Source: Novosphingobium sp. | GTDB taxonomy: Bacteria; Pseudomonadota; Alphaproteobacteria; Sphingomonadales; Sphingomonadaceae | Reading direction: 5' to 3' | DNA: 45,519 nucleotides | Assembly: GCF_027486195.1 (NCBI RefSeq) | Contig: NZ_JAIXPP010000091.1 | Span: 1-45,519 of the forward strand | Shown here: positions 16,516-24,714 of the stretch, piece after piece | Layout of the letters: every line of letters begins with the position of its first letter | Numbering within the stretch: position 1 is the stretch's first letter | Notes under the pieces: model-generated | The model's database searches: none | What the model was told of the DNA's origin: nothing | The model's input: the letters and a program-made list of their open reading frames with translations, nothing else | Made by a program: the position numbers and the translations under genes

Positions 16516-16531
16516 TATATACCGGGATATA
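16516..16531 (-). promoter_or_regulatory. ModE-type molybdate-responsive operator candidate
   Basis: On the minus strand this reads TATAT-N6-ATATA, an inverted repeat with the spacing of bacterial Mo-boxes, placed directly before modA and probably over its -10 region. No modE gene is in the window, so the regulator would have to be elsewhere. Confidence 0.55.
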
Positions 16532-16639
16532 CAACCCCGCACCAAATTGCCTAGAGCGAATTCGGCGCCTATGCTTCCCGCGATGGGCGGTCTCCTGCGC
16601 TGTCATATCCGTTTCACCGTCTCAGCCGAAGGCCCGCCG

Positions 16640-17341
16640 ATGCACCGTCTCCGCCCCCTCATCTCCCGCCCGTTTCTGGCGGCATCCGCCCTTGCGGCGC
16701 TGGCGGCATCCCCTGCCTCGGCGCAGGGCGGTGCGGAATCGATCTGGCACAGCGCGGGCACGGTCGCGCCAGTCGATGCGGCGCGTGAGCCGGTCTATGG
16801 GCAGCCCGCGAGCGATTTCAGCGTGATCGTATGGCTCGATCCCGAATGCCCCTACTGCAAGATGCTGGGGCGGACGCCGGAAAAGGTCGTCGATGCCAGC
16901 GGCGGCCGGGTGAACCTCGTGGTGCGCCTCCTGCCGCTGCCCATGCATGGGCGGGCAGCATTCGTTGCGTCGGCAACGGCCATCTGCGTGAGCCGGCAGA
17001 CGCCTCCGGCTGGCTACTACCGGTTTCTTGATCGCTACATGGAGCTGACGCGGACCAACGGTGCCGGTCTTCCCGAAACCACGGGCGCAAGTGTCGAAGC
17101 CCTCGCTCGGGAAGCGGGCGTGAGCGACATGGCCGCGCTCGATGCCTGCGTCCATGCGCAGGATACGGTTCAGGCGTTGGGCCAGGAATTCAACGCCGCC
17201 AATGCCGCCGGGGTGACTGGCACACCCGCCATCGTGGTGCGCGACAACCGCTCGGGCAAGCTCGCCATGACCGAGGGCGCGATCCCTGCGTCCGAGATCA
17301 CCGGTGTGATCCGCGCACTGGGCGCGAACGGGGCGGATTGA
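16640..17341 (+). CDS. Periplasmic DsbA/DsbG-like thiol:disulfide oxidoreductase
   Basis: This is a 233-aa thioredoxin-fold protein. A signal peptide ends at ASPASAQ near residue 30. The active site CPYC is in WLDPECPYCKMLGRTPEKVV and the cis-proline loop is VTGTPAIVV near residue 195, both as in DsbA/DsbC/DsbG proteins. An extra Cys (ATAICVS) lies in the helical insert and another (LDACVHAQD) near residue 170. It probably oxidises or isomerises disulfides in exported proteins. ATG 16640 is chosen since it gives a clean signal peptide; the open frame extends upstream without one. It is transcribed towards the T2SS operon, and T2SS substrates fold in the periplasm, so a joint role is reasonable but inferred. 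Confidence 0.82.
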   Translation: MHRLRPLISRPFLAASALAALAASPASAQGGAESIWHSAGTVAPVDAAREPVYGQPASDFSVIVWLDPECPYCKMLGRTPEKVVDASGGRVNLVVRLLPLPMHGRAAFVASATAICVSRQTPPAGYYRFLDRYMELTRTNGAGLPETTGASVEALAREAGVSDMAALDACVHAQDTVQALGQEFNAANAAGVTGTPAIVVRDNRSGKLAMTEGAIPASEITGVIRALGANGAD

Positions 17342-17728
17342 AAAACGGCGGCGGAAGCCGAAGCTGCCGCCGCCAGGAGAGGGGTGTAACGCTCGCCTGC
17401 AGCGCAGAAGCGTGATGCCCCGCTATAGCGCTGCAGCGCTGAATTTTTGATGAATTGGCCAATCCGGCTGAAATTGCACGCGTGGGCGTCGCGATAGCTG
17501 CGCTCCCCCAACAAATCCTGCTATGAACGCAACACCCGCGGCGGCAAACCCGCCCGCACCTGCCCTTGTTGCGGAAAGGTGCGTTTTCGGCCAAGTTTCA
17601 GTGCGAAGCAGCGCCGGGGATGGGGTAACAAGGTGCGCGTGTTGGGAAAGGATCTGTCACTCGCCGCGCATGGTCGTCGGCTCGCTGCGGGCAGACCGTG
17701 CGACGCGCTGCGCAAGGCGCGATAATCC
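17342..17728. other. Intergenic region before the type II secretion operon
   Basis: This 387-nt stretch has two visible structures. A hairpin with 8-bp arms (17347-17354 and 17367-17374) lies right after the Dsb-like gene; read on the minus strand it is followed by TTTTT, but on the plus strand it lacks a T run. A perfect 14-bp palindrome AGCGCTGCAGCGCT lies at 17427-17440, followed by GAATTTTTG. The gspE promoter must lie in the remainder, but I see no clear -35/-10 pair. No convincing gene is present. Confidence 0.5.
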
Positions 17729-19486
17729 GTGTCTGATTCCGGCAACTTCCTTACCTTTCCTGCTGATGGTGCCGGCCAAGAAGCAGCGGGCAGGCCCAAT
17801 CCGGCTGGCTTTGCGGAATACGCGGGCGATCCCTCTTCCGCTCTCATGGCGATCCTGCGCAGCGAAGCCGGTATGGCCGAAGAAGCGCTCGCCCGCGCGC
17901 GGCTGGTGCAGACTGAAACCGGCGAAACGCTTGAAAAGATCGTCACCCGGCTCGGCCTGATCTCGGAGGATGCGCTGGCCGGGGCGCTCGCCCGCACGCT
18001 GGGGCTGCCGCTGGTCGATGCCGCGAGCTTCCCGGAGGAAACTGCAACCGTTCCCGAGGTTTCGGCCCCGTTCCTGCGCGACCGCCGCGTCTTGCCACTC
18101 GGCCTCAACGGGGCGGTCGTGGTGGTCGCCATGGCCAACCCGCTCGACCGTGAGGCGGTGGAGGGCATTGCCTTTGCTACCGGGCGACGGGTGGAGCGCT
18201 GCGTTGCGCGCGGCGGCGATATCGATGCCGCAATCGACCGGCTCTACCGCACTGATGGCGCGGCCGAGGTGGAAGACGAAGTCGACGAGGGCGATCTCGA
18301 GCGGCTGAAGGACCTGGTGAGCGACGCGCCGGTGATCCGCGCGGTGAACCGCCTGATCGCCGATGCCGTCGATGCCCGCGCGTCCGACATTCATCTGGAG
18401 CCGACCGAAGACCGCCTCGCCGTGCGCTTCCGCATCGACGGCCTGCTGCGCGATATGGCGCCCAAGCCCCCCGCGATGCGCGCGCCCGTTGTCAGCCGGA
18501 TCAAGGTCATGGCGGGGCTCAACATCGCCGAGCGGCGGTTGCCCCAGGACGGCCGCTTGCGCCTCACCGTACGCGGGCACGAGATCGACCTGCGCGTCGC
18601 GACTGCGCCCTCGATCCATGGCGAGAGCGTGGTCATGCGCATTCTCGACCGGGCGAACCTTGCGCTCGATCCGAAGTCGCTGGGCTTCGATGCCGATCTC
18701 GAAGCGCAATTCCTCGCCGCGCTGGCCCAGCCGCACGGCATCATGCTGGTGACCGGGCCGACCGGCTCCGGCAAGACGACCACGCTCTACGCCGCGCTCG
18801 CGCATCTCAACGCGCCCGAACGCAAGCTGATGACGATCGAGGACCCGATCGAATACCGCCTCTCGGGCGTGGTGCAGAGCCAGATCAATCCGGTGATCGG
18901 CTATACGTTCTCCTACGCTTTGCGCTCGTTCCTGCGGCAGGACCCGGACGTGATGATGGTCGGCGAGATTCGCGATCCGGAGACCGCGCAGATCGCGGTG
19001 CAGGCCGCGCTCACCGGCCACATGATCCTTTCCACGCTGCATACGAACACCGCAGCGGGCGCAGTCACCCGCCTGCTCGACATGGGGGTCGAACCGTTCC
19101 TGCTCTCCTCGGTGCTCACCGGCGTGCTCGCGCAGCGGTTGGTGCGGCGGCTCTGCCCGCATTGCCGCGAACCTTATGTGGCGGACCCGGCGCTGCTCGA
19201 GCGGCTGGGGATCACGGTGCAGGCCACTGAACGCCATACTTTCTACCGCCCGGTCGGCTGCCCGCAATGCAAGGGTTCGGGCTATGCCGGGCGCACGGCG
19301 GTGTTCGAATTCATCCGTATCGATCGCGAGATGGCCGGGCTGATCCTCCACCGCGCCGATACCCGCACGATTGCCGCCGCGGCTGCCCGCGCCGGGGCCA
19401 GCACCTTGCGCGCCGATGGCATTGCCAAGGCCCGGACCGGCCTCACCGCGCTTGAAGAAGTGCTCCGTGTCGCGAGCGAGGACTGA
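17729..19486 (+). CDS. gspE: Type II secretion ATPase GspE
   Basis: This 585-aa cytoplasmic hexameric ATPase powers pseudopilus assembly. An N-terminal GspE_N domain at about residues 60-180 (LGLISEDALAGALARTLGLP) is followed by the catalytic domain with Walker A GPTGSGKTTT at about 343-352, the Asp box (IEDPIEYRL), Walker B (DPDVMMVGEIRDPETAQIA) and the His box (GHMILSTLHTNTA). The tetracysteine zinc motif of T2SS ATPases is present (RLCPHCREPY and GCPQCKGSGY). The start is a GTG at 17729; no ATG gives a complete N-terminal domain. First gene of an eleven-gene operon on the plus strand. Confidence 0.95.
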   Translation: MSDSGNFLTFPADGAGQEAAGRPNPAGFAEYAGDPSSALMAILRSEAGMAEEALARARLVQTETGETLEKIVTRLGLISEDALAGALARTLGLPLVDAASFPEETATVPEVSAPFLRDRRVLPLGLNGAVVVVAMANPLDREAVEGIAFATGRRVERCVARGGDIDAAIDRLYRTDGAAEVEDEVDEGDLERLKDLVSDAPVIRAVNRLIADAVDARASDIHLEPTEDRLAVRFRIDGLLRDMAPKPPAMRAPVVSRIKVMAGLNIAERRLPQDGRLRLTVRGHEIDLRVATAPSIHGESVVMRILDRANLALDPKSLGFDADLEAQFLAALAQPHGIMLVTGPTGSGKTTTLYAALAHLNAPERKLMTIEDPIEYRLSGVVQSQINPVIGYTFSYALRSFLRQDPDVMMVGEIRDPETAQIAVQAALTGHMILSTLHTNTAAGAVTRLLDMGVEPFLLSSVLTGVLAQRLVRRLCPHCREPYVADPALLERLGITVQATERHTFYRPVGCPQCKGSGYAGRTAVFEFIRIDREMAGLILHRADTRTIAAAAARAGASTLRADGIAKARTGLTALEEVLRVASED

Positions 19487-19491
19487 GCGGC

Positions 19492-20706
19492 ATGGCGACT
19501 TTCCAGTACCGGGCGCTCGCCGCGAACGGGGCGGCCGTTTCCGGCCAGATCGAGGCAGCGAACCGCGATGACGCCATCGCGGCGATGCGCAAGTCCGGCA
19601 TGCGCCCGATCGAGATTGCCGAGCCGAAGCCGGGCGCAGCAGCCCTGCGCCAGCGCCGCGGCAAAGCGCCTGCCCGACTTGTCACCAATGTCCTTGCCGA
19701 ACTCGGCGTGCTGCTGCAGGCGGGCCTCCCGCTGGATCGGGCGCTGGCCATCGCGGTCGAGAATGTCGATCACCCCGCCCTGCGCGCGCGTCTTGGCGAG
19801 GTGCTGGCGGCGGTGCGCGAAGGCAGGCCCCTGTCCGCCGCGCTCGCGGCGCATCCCGATCTCTTCCCCGCCCTCGCCCCCGCGATGACCGAGGCGGGCG
19901 AGGCTAACGGCAAGCTGGGCGAAGCGCTGTCGCGGCTCGCACAGATGCTTGAGCAAGCCGATGAACAGCGCCGCCAGATCACCTCGGCGATGACCTATCC
20001 CGCCGTGCTCGCAGTGATCGCGCTGGGCGTCATCCTGCTCATGCTGCTGTTCGTGGTGCCACAGTTCGAGGGGCTGTTCGCTTCCGCGCCGCCGGGCAAG
20101 CTGCCCGCCGCATCGCTCTTCGTCATGGGCGCGAGCCGGTTCGTGCGCGCCAACGGCCTGATCATCCTTGCCGTGCTGGGGGGCGCAGGCCTGGCCGCGC
20201 GGGCGGCACTGGCCCGGCTGGGCGGCAAGGCCTGGCTCGACCGCGTGATCCTCGGCGTGCCGCAGATCGGCATCCTGATCCGCCATATCGAAACCGTGCG
20301 CTTTGCCCGCAGCCTTGGCGCGTTGATCGAAGGCGGCGTGCCGCTGCCGAATGCGCTCGCGCTGGCCCGCCGCACCGTCGGCAACCGCCACATGAACGCC
20401 GGGATCGGCGAGGTGGCCGATATCGTGCGGCAGGGCGGCGGGCTTGCCGCGCCGCTGGCCGAGCGGCGCGTGCTCCCCGTGATGGCCCTGAGCTTCATCC
20501 GCACCGGTGAGGAGACTTCGCAACTCGGCCCGATGCTGGCGCGGCTGAGTACGGTGCTCGACCGCGATGTGAAAGAGCGGCTGGAGCGGGTGATCGCGGT
20601 GGCAACGCCGGTCGTCATCGTCTCGCTCGGCGTGCTGGTCGCGGCCATGGTGGCCTCGATCCTCTCGGCGATCCTCGGTTTCAATGATCTGGCGGTGGCA
20701 CAATGA
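19492..20706 (+). CDS. gspF: Type II secretion inner membrane protein GspF
   Basis: This is a 404-aa platform protein with two GspF repeats, each about 120 residues of helices, and three transmembrane segments near residues 167-190, 218-240 and 370-395. The first repeat has VTNVLAELGVLLQAGLPLDRAL and the second has ETVRFARSLGALIEGGVPLPNALALA, the typical GspF/PilC motif. It interacts with GspE and the pseudopilins in the family model. It starts 6 nt after gspE, and its stop overlaps gspG (ATGA at 20703-20706). Confidence 0.95.
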   Translation: MATFQYRALAANGAAVSGQIEAANRDDAIAAMRKSGMRPIEIAEPKPGAAALRQRRGKAPARLVTNVLAELGVLLQAGLPLDRALAIAVENVDHPALRARLGEVLAAVREGRPLSAALAAHPDLFPALAPAMTEAGEANGKLGEALSRLAQMLEQADEQRRQITSAMTYPAVLAVIALGVILLMLLFVVPQFEGLFASAPPGKLPAASLFVMGASRFVRANGLIILAVLGGAGLAARAALARLGGKAWLDRVILGVPQIGILIRHIETVRFARSLGALIEGGVPLPNALALARRTVGNRHMNAGIGEVADIVRQGGGLAAPLAERRVLPVMALSFIRTGEETSQLGPMLARLSTVLDRDVKERLERVIAVATPVVIVSLGVLVAAMVASILSAILGFNDLAVAQ

Positions 20707-21131
20707 AAACGCGCAACAGGATCCCCGTCCGCAATGGCTTCACCCTGCTGGAACTGCTGGTGGTGCTCGCCATTCTCGGCCTGCTCTATGCGATCGTCGG
20801 CCCGCAGGTGATTAGATACCTGTCGAGCTCGAGAAGCGAGACAGCGTCGGTGCAGGTCAAGAATGTCGATGCGGCGCTTAAGCTGCTGCGGCTCGATGCC
20901 GGGCGCTATCCCACGGGGCAGGAGGGGCTGCAGGCGCTTGTCACCCAGCCGCCGGGTATGACGGCGTGGCGCGGGCCTTATCTGCCCGGCAGCGCCGCGC
21001 TCACCGATCCCTGGGGCAATCCCTATCGCTATGCCAATCCCGGCAAGCATGGCGAGATCGACGTCTACACGCTGGGTTCGGACAATGCCGAAGGCGGCAT
21101 GGGTGAGGCCAAGGACCTCGGCAACTGGTAG
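20703..21131 (+). CDS. gspG: Major pseudopilin GspG
   Basis: This 142-aa protein has the prepilin leader MKTRNRIPVRNG followed by FTLLELLVVLAILGLLYAIV, with the cleavage Gly at -1, Phe at +1 and the conserved Glu at +5. The C-terminal part has the GspG pattern: GRYPTGQEGLQALVTQPP, then DPWGNPYRYANPGKHGEIDVYTLGSDN, the calcium-binding loop of GspG. It forms the shaft of the pseudopilus. The gene overlaps gspF by 4 nt. Confidence 0.96.
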   Translation: MKTRNRIPVRNGFTLLELLVVLAILGLLYAIVGPQVIRYLSSSRSETASVQVKNVDAALKLLRLDAGRYPTGQEGLQALVTQPPGMTAWRGPYLPGSAALTDPWGNPYRYANPGKHGEIDVYTLGSDNAEGGMGEAKDLGNW

Positions 21132-21134
21132 GCC

Positions 21135-21596
21135 ATGCCCCGCGCCGCCACCCCTCCCCGCACCCGTCATGCCGAGAGCGGCTTCACGCTGCTCGAGATG
21201 CTCGTGGTGCTGGCGATCACCGGGCTGATCGCGGGGCTGCTCTATCCGCGGCTCTCCACCGCGCGATTTGCCGTGGGCCAGCGCCTTGCGCGCGAGCAGA
21301 TGGCAGCGGCAGTGGAAGCCGCAAGCGCCGCCGCGCTGCGCAGCGGCGCGCCGGTATCGCTCAGCGCGGATCCGGCCGCCGGGGCGCTGGTGATAGCAGG
21401 CACGCGGCGGATCACGGTCGATCCCGCGCGCCAGCTGAGGCTGGATCTTCGGCCGCGGACGATCACGTTCCATCCCGATGGCAGCACCACCGGCGGGCGA
21501 CTGACGCTCGGTACCGGGCGCGATGCCACCGCCATCGAAGTCTCGCGCACGGGCAGGCAATCGCTGGCGGCTGCGCCAGCCGGAAGCGGAGACTGA
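21135..21596 (+). CDS. gspH: Minor pseudopilin GspH
   Basis: This 153-aa protein has a prepilin leader ending AESG and mature start FTLLEMLVVLAITGLIAGLL, including the Glu at +5. The globular part is small and beta-rich with Arg-containing strands, consistent with GspH, the minor pseudopilin that links the tip complex to the GspG shaft. The gene follows gspG by 3 nt. Assignment as H rather than another minor pseudopilin rests on gene order and the GspH-type domain length. Confidence 0.85.
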   Translation: MPRAATPPRTRHAESGFTLLEMLVVLAITGLIAGLLYPRLSTARFAVGQRLAREQMAAAVEAASAAALRSGAPVSLSADPAAGALVIAGTRRITVDPARQLRLDLRPRTITFHPDGSTTGGRLTLGTGRDATAIEVSRTGRQSLAAAPAGSGD

Positions 21597-21599
21597 GCG

Positions 21600-21971
21600 A
21601 TGCGGCCAGAACCGCGCGAACGCGGCTTTCTAATGGTCGAGGCGCTGGTGGCGCTGGCGATTGCGGCACTGATGGCAGCGCTGGTGTTTGATACGGTCTG
21701 GCAGATGGGCCGCACCGCCGCCGTCGCCGCGCAGCAGCGGCAGGCGTTGCTCCTCGCGCGGTCGGTGCTGGCGGCAGCGAGCGTGCCGGGAACCGGCTCG
21801 CCCATCCCTCCGCGCGGGGCCGATGGCCGGCTAGCGTGGAGCATCGCACATGAGGGTTATGCCAGCGAGGCGGCAGAGGGCCTGCCGCTCGAGACGGTGA
21901 GTGTCGCGGTGAGCGATGCCGCCACGGGCCGAGTGCTCGCCCGGCTCTCCTCGCTCAGGGCGCTGCGATGA
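21600..21971 (+). CDS. gspI: Minor pseudopilin GspI
   Basis: This 123-aa protein has a leader ending RERG and mature start FLMVEALVALAIAALMAALV with Glu at +5. The short globular part ends ATGRVLARLSSLRALR, typical of GspI in length and sequence. In the family model GspI nucleates the GspI-J-K tip complex. It starts 3 nt after gspH and overlaps gspJ by 4 nt. Confidence 0.88.
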   Translation: MRPEPRERGFLMVEALVALAIAALMAALVFDTVWQMGRTAAVAAQQRQALLLARSVLAAASVPGTGSPIPPRGADGRLAWSIAHEGYASEAAEGLPLETVSVAVSDAATGRVLARLSSLRALR

Positions 21972-22654
21972 TCGCGGCGGCCCTCCCTCGGCAGCCTCGG
22001 CGCGAGACCGGCTTCACGCTGGCAGAGATGCTGGTCGCGCTTGCGCTGTTCGCCCTGATTTCGGTGCTGATCGCGGCAGTGGTGAACCTGATCGCCCGGC
22101 TCGATGGCGCCGCGCGGCAGCAGGGCGATGCGGCCGAGCAGGTCGTCTCGGCGCAGACCGTGCTGCGCGCGCGGATCGAACAGATGCGCGCGGTGGTCGA
22201 TCCGCGCGGGCTCGGCGATACGATCGCGATGGTCGGGCAAGGCGACGAATTAACTTTCACGGCGCCGGGCCTTGCGGCGGATGGCGCGCACCAGTTACAG
22301 GCGATCCGGCTGCGGCGCACCGCACGCGGCCAGCTCATGCTCTACACCGCGCCGCTGCTGGCAGGCGTCGATCTGCACGCGCCGGGCGTCGCAGGCTGGC
22401 GCGCCGCGCCGCTGCTCGATGGCGTGCAGCGGATCGAGTTCGCCTACTATGGCGCAGACCGAGTGACCGGGCGCGATGCATGGCAGGATCGCTGGCAAAA
22501 CCGCGCCCAGCCGCCCAAGCTCGTGCGCCTGCGCCTCGGCTTTGCCGCAGGCGATGCGCGAAGCTGGCCGGTGCTGATGGTGCGGCCGATGAGCGGTGTG
22601 CGCCTTGAATGCCGGAATGGCCGCAACAGCAGCGATTGCGGGGAAGCGCCATGA
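21968..22654 (+). CDS. gspJ: Minor pseudopilin GspJ
   Basis: This 228-aa protein has a prepilin leader ending RRETG and mature start FTLAEMLVALALFALISVLIA with Glu at +5. The C-terminal region has the GspJ pattern, including LDGVQRIEFAYYGADR and DRWQNRAQPPKLVRLRLGFA, followed by a Cys pair (LECRNGRNSSDCG) likely to form a disulfide. Its stop overlaps the gspL start (ATGA at 22651-22654). Confidence 0.9.
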   Translation: MIAAALPRQPRRETGFTLAEMLVALALFALISVLIAAVVNLIARLDGAARQQGDAAEQVVSAQTVLRARIEQMRAVVDPRGLGDTIAMVGQGDELTFTAPGLAADGAHQLQAIRLRRTARGQLMLYTAPLLAGVDLHAPGVAGWRAAPLLDGVQRIEFAYYGADRVTGRDAWQDRWQNRAQPPKLVRLRLGFAAGDARSWPVLMVRPMSGVRLECRNGRNSSDCGEAP

Positions 22655-23661
22655 CCCTCACCGAACTGCTCAATCTGGACATGACGACGCTCGCGCGGAT
22701 GGCCCGCAGCGGCTTCGATTGGTGGGTCCGCGAGCTTGAGGGGCTGCTGCCGAAAGGTCTCGTCCGCGGCCGGAGCCTGACGGCTTGGCACAGCTACGAG
22801 CACGGCGCCGTGCTCGCGGCAAGCCGCGCAGGGGTCGATACGCTGGTGATCCCGCACGGACTGTGCCTGGTGCGCACGCTGACCTTGCCGCGCCTACCGC
22901 CCGACGATCTTGCCGCGCTGATCGCGCTCGATGCCGATCGGATCATGCCGGTGCCGGCAGACAGCATCGTGATCGGCATCCGCACGGTGGGGCCGGCGGG
23001 AGAGGCCACTGGCGGGGCGGACATGGTGCGGGTGCAAGTCGGCGCGCTGCCCATCTCCCGCGCGCGCGAAATTGCCGTGGCAGCGCGCGCGGCGGGCGTT
23101 TCCCCCGCGCGGATCGGGCCACTTGATGCGGCAGGCGAACAGCTCGATTTCGATTTCGCTCCGGCCATGCGCAAGGCCGGGCTGCTGCCGCTGCGCCCCG
23201 CCGCCGCGCGGTTCTGGTGGATGGTGGTGGCAGCGCTGGTGCTCCTCAACATCGGTACGGCTGTGCTGCGCGATCAACAGCAGGTGGAGCGGCTGCAGAC
23301 CCTTGTTGATGCGCAGGCTCCGGCGCTCACGGCGGTGCGCCGGGTCGAGGACCGGGTAATCGGCAATGCCCGGGTAGTGCAGGCCCTCAACGCGCGCCGC
23401 GCCGCGCACCAGCCGTTGCGGCTGATGGCGATGGTGGGCGGCGTGCTGCCGGACAAGGCGTGGATCCAGCGCTTCGAGTGGGACGGCAAGACCTTGCGCC
23501 TTTCGGGCTACGGCGCGCCGGGGGTCAATGTCGTCTCCGCGCTCAAGGCTTCGGGCCTCTTCGCCAGCGTGCGCGCGAGCCGCGCCGAAGCGGCGGCCGA
23601 AAGCGCAGGCGGGCGGCCGTTCGAACTCGTGCTCGTCCCGCGAAAGGAGGCTGGCACATGA
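22651..23661 (+). CDS. gspL: Type II secretion protein GspL
   Basis: This 336-aa protein has a cytoplasmic actin-like N-terminal region (residues about 40-180) that in the family contacts GspE. It is followed by one transmembrane helix at about 188-206 (FWWMVVAALVLLNIGTAVL) and a periplasmic ferredoxin-like part preceded by a coiled segment (RDQQQVERLQTLVDAQAPAL). The start ATG 22651 overlaps the gspJ stop. Sequence similarity in this family is low, so the call depends on architecture and position between gspJ and gspM; PilN-like proteins share the C-terminal fold. Confidence 0.82.
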   Translation: MTLTELLNLDMTTLARMARSGFDWWVRELEGLLPKGLVRGRSLTAWHSYEHGAVLAASRAGVDTLVIPHGLCLVRTLTLPRLPPDDLAALIALDADRIMPVPADSIVIGIRTVGPAGEATGGADMVRVQVGALPISRAREIAVAARAAGVSPARIGPLDAAGEQLDFDFAPAMRKAGLLPLRPAAARFWWMVVAALVLLNIGTAVLRDQQQVERLQTLVDAQAPALTAVRRVEDRVIGNARVVQALNARRAAHQPLRLMAMVGGVLPDKAWIQRFEWDGKTLRLSGYGAPGVNVVSALKASGLFASVRASRAEAAAESAGGRPFELVLVPRKEAGT

Positions 23662-24203
23662 GGCCACTGTCCTCGCGCGAGCGCAAGCTGATCGCGGTGC
23701 TGATCCTCGTGCTGGCGGTATCGCTGGTGCTGACAATCGTGATCGGGCCCGTGGTCTCGGGCTTCACCGAGCGTGCCGCGCGGCGCGAGGCGCTGGTCCA
23801 GACCTTCCACGCCAACGAACGGCGCATCGGCTCGCTGAACGCGCTGCAGGCGGAGGCCGAACGACAGCCCGGCCAGATGCGCGCGCTGTTTTTGGCCGCA
23901 CCCGATGCTGACGAGGCGGGCGAGGCGCTGCGCGAGCGGATCGAGATCGCCGCGCAGGATGCCGGCGGTGATATCAAGGCCTCCGAAGCCGTACCCGCCG
24001 AGCAGGGCTGGGCGCGCGCCGCCATCGATGCGCGGATGAGCCACGCGCAGCTCGCCACCTTGCTCGCCCGACTCAATGCCCTGAAGCCCGCGCTTGCCGT
24101 CGATAGCCTCACCGTGATCGCCGACGATGCCCTGACCAACACCCGATCGGATCTGCTCGATGTCAGACTTGAAGCAACGGCTCCTTTCGTACCGCCCCGA
24201 TAA
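23658..24203 (+). CDS. gspM: Type II secretion protein GspM
   Basis: This 181-aa bitopic inner-membrane protein has a short basic cytoplasmic tail (MRPLSSRERKLIAV), one transmembrane helix at about 11-33, then a helical stalk and a small periplasmic alpha/beta domain. This is the GspM layout, and GspM pairs with GspL. ATG 23658 overlaps the gspL stop by 4 nt. The 3' end overlaps the next gene by 44 nt. Confidence 0.82.
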   Translation: MRPLSSRERKLIAVLILVLAVSLVLTIVIGPVVSGFTERAARREALVQTFHANERRIGSLNALQAEAERQPGQMRALFLAAPDADEAGEALRERIEIAAQDAGGDIKASEAVPAEQGWARAAIDARMSHAQLATLLARLNALKPALAVDSLTVIADDALTNTRSDLLDVRLEATAPFVPPR

Positions 24204-24714
24204 GGCGGACGGTGCACTGCTGCCCGCAGGGCTCGCGCTGGTGCTGCTGGCGGGCGCGGCGCTGCAGCTTGCCCTGCCGCAAGGCGCTGCGGTGCCGCCG
24301 GCGCTTGGCGTCTCGCGCGCACCGGATCGGCGGCTGCCGATGATGGCCCAGATCGCCACGCCGGATCTTTCGGGGCGGCCCTCGCTGTTCTCGCCGCTGC
24401 GCCTTGGCGGCGCGCAGGCGGGGCAGGTCAATGCGGGTACGGCGCCAAAGCCGGTGGGTCCGCTTGGCGGCACCTTCGTACTCGGCGCAATGCAGGTGGG
24501 CCGGGCACAGGCACTGTTGCTGCGCGAGGAGAACGGCCGCGTTCTGCGCCTGGCGCCCGGCGGCAACTACCGGGGCTGGCACTTGCTGCGGATCGAGTCA
24601 GATGGCGCCCGGTTCCGCATGGGCGGCAAGATCATGCGCATCGGCTTTGGTGCCGGCGCAGCGGCGGGCGGTTTCAACGCAGGTTCCAGCGAGAGCGAGA
24701 GCAACAGTGAGTAA
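24160..24714 (+). CDS. GspN/GspC-like type II secretion protein
   Basis: This 184-aa protein has one N-terminal transmembrane segment at about 20-42 (LLPAGLALVLLAGAALQLAL) and a periplasmic domain. The domain includes LGGTFVLGAMQVGRAQALLLREENGRVLRLAPGGNYRGWHLLRIES, which resembles the homology region (HR) of GspC that meets the secretin. The tail is low complexity (GSSESESNSE). There is no PDZ domain, which full GspC proteins often carry. In this gene order (after gspM, before gspD) sphingomonad operons usually call it GspN; the HR-like domain suggests it does the GspC job. It overlaps gspM by 44 nt and gspD by 8 nt. Confidence 0.7.
   Translation: MSDLKQRLLSYRPDKADGALLPAGLALVLLAGAALQLALPQGAAVPPALGVSRAPDRRLPMMAQIATPDLSGRPSLFSPLRLGGAQAGQVNAGTAPKPVGPLGGTFVLGAMQVGRAQALLLREENGRVLRLAPGGNYRGWHLLRIESDGARFRMGGKIMRIGFGAGAAAGGFNAGSSESESNSE

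Noticed and set aside
17657..19351. Minus-strand open frame of 564 aa antisense to gspE
   Set aside because: GspE Walker motifs and zinc cysteines are on the plus strand; the antisense frame has no recognisable feature.
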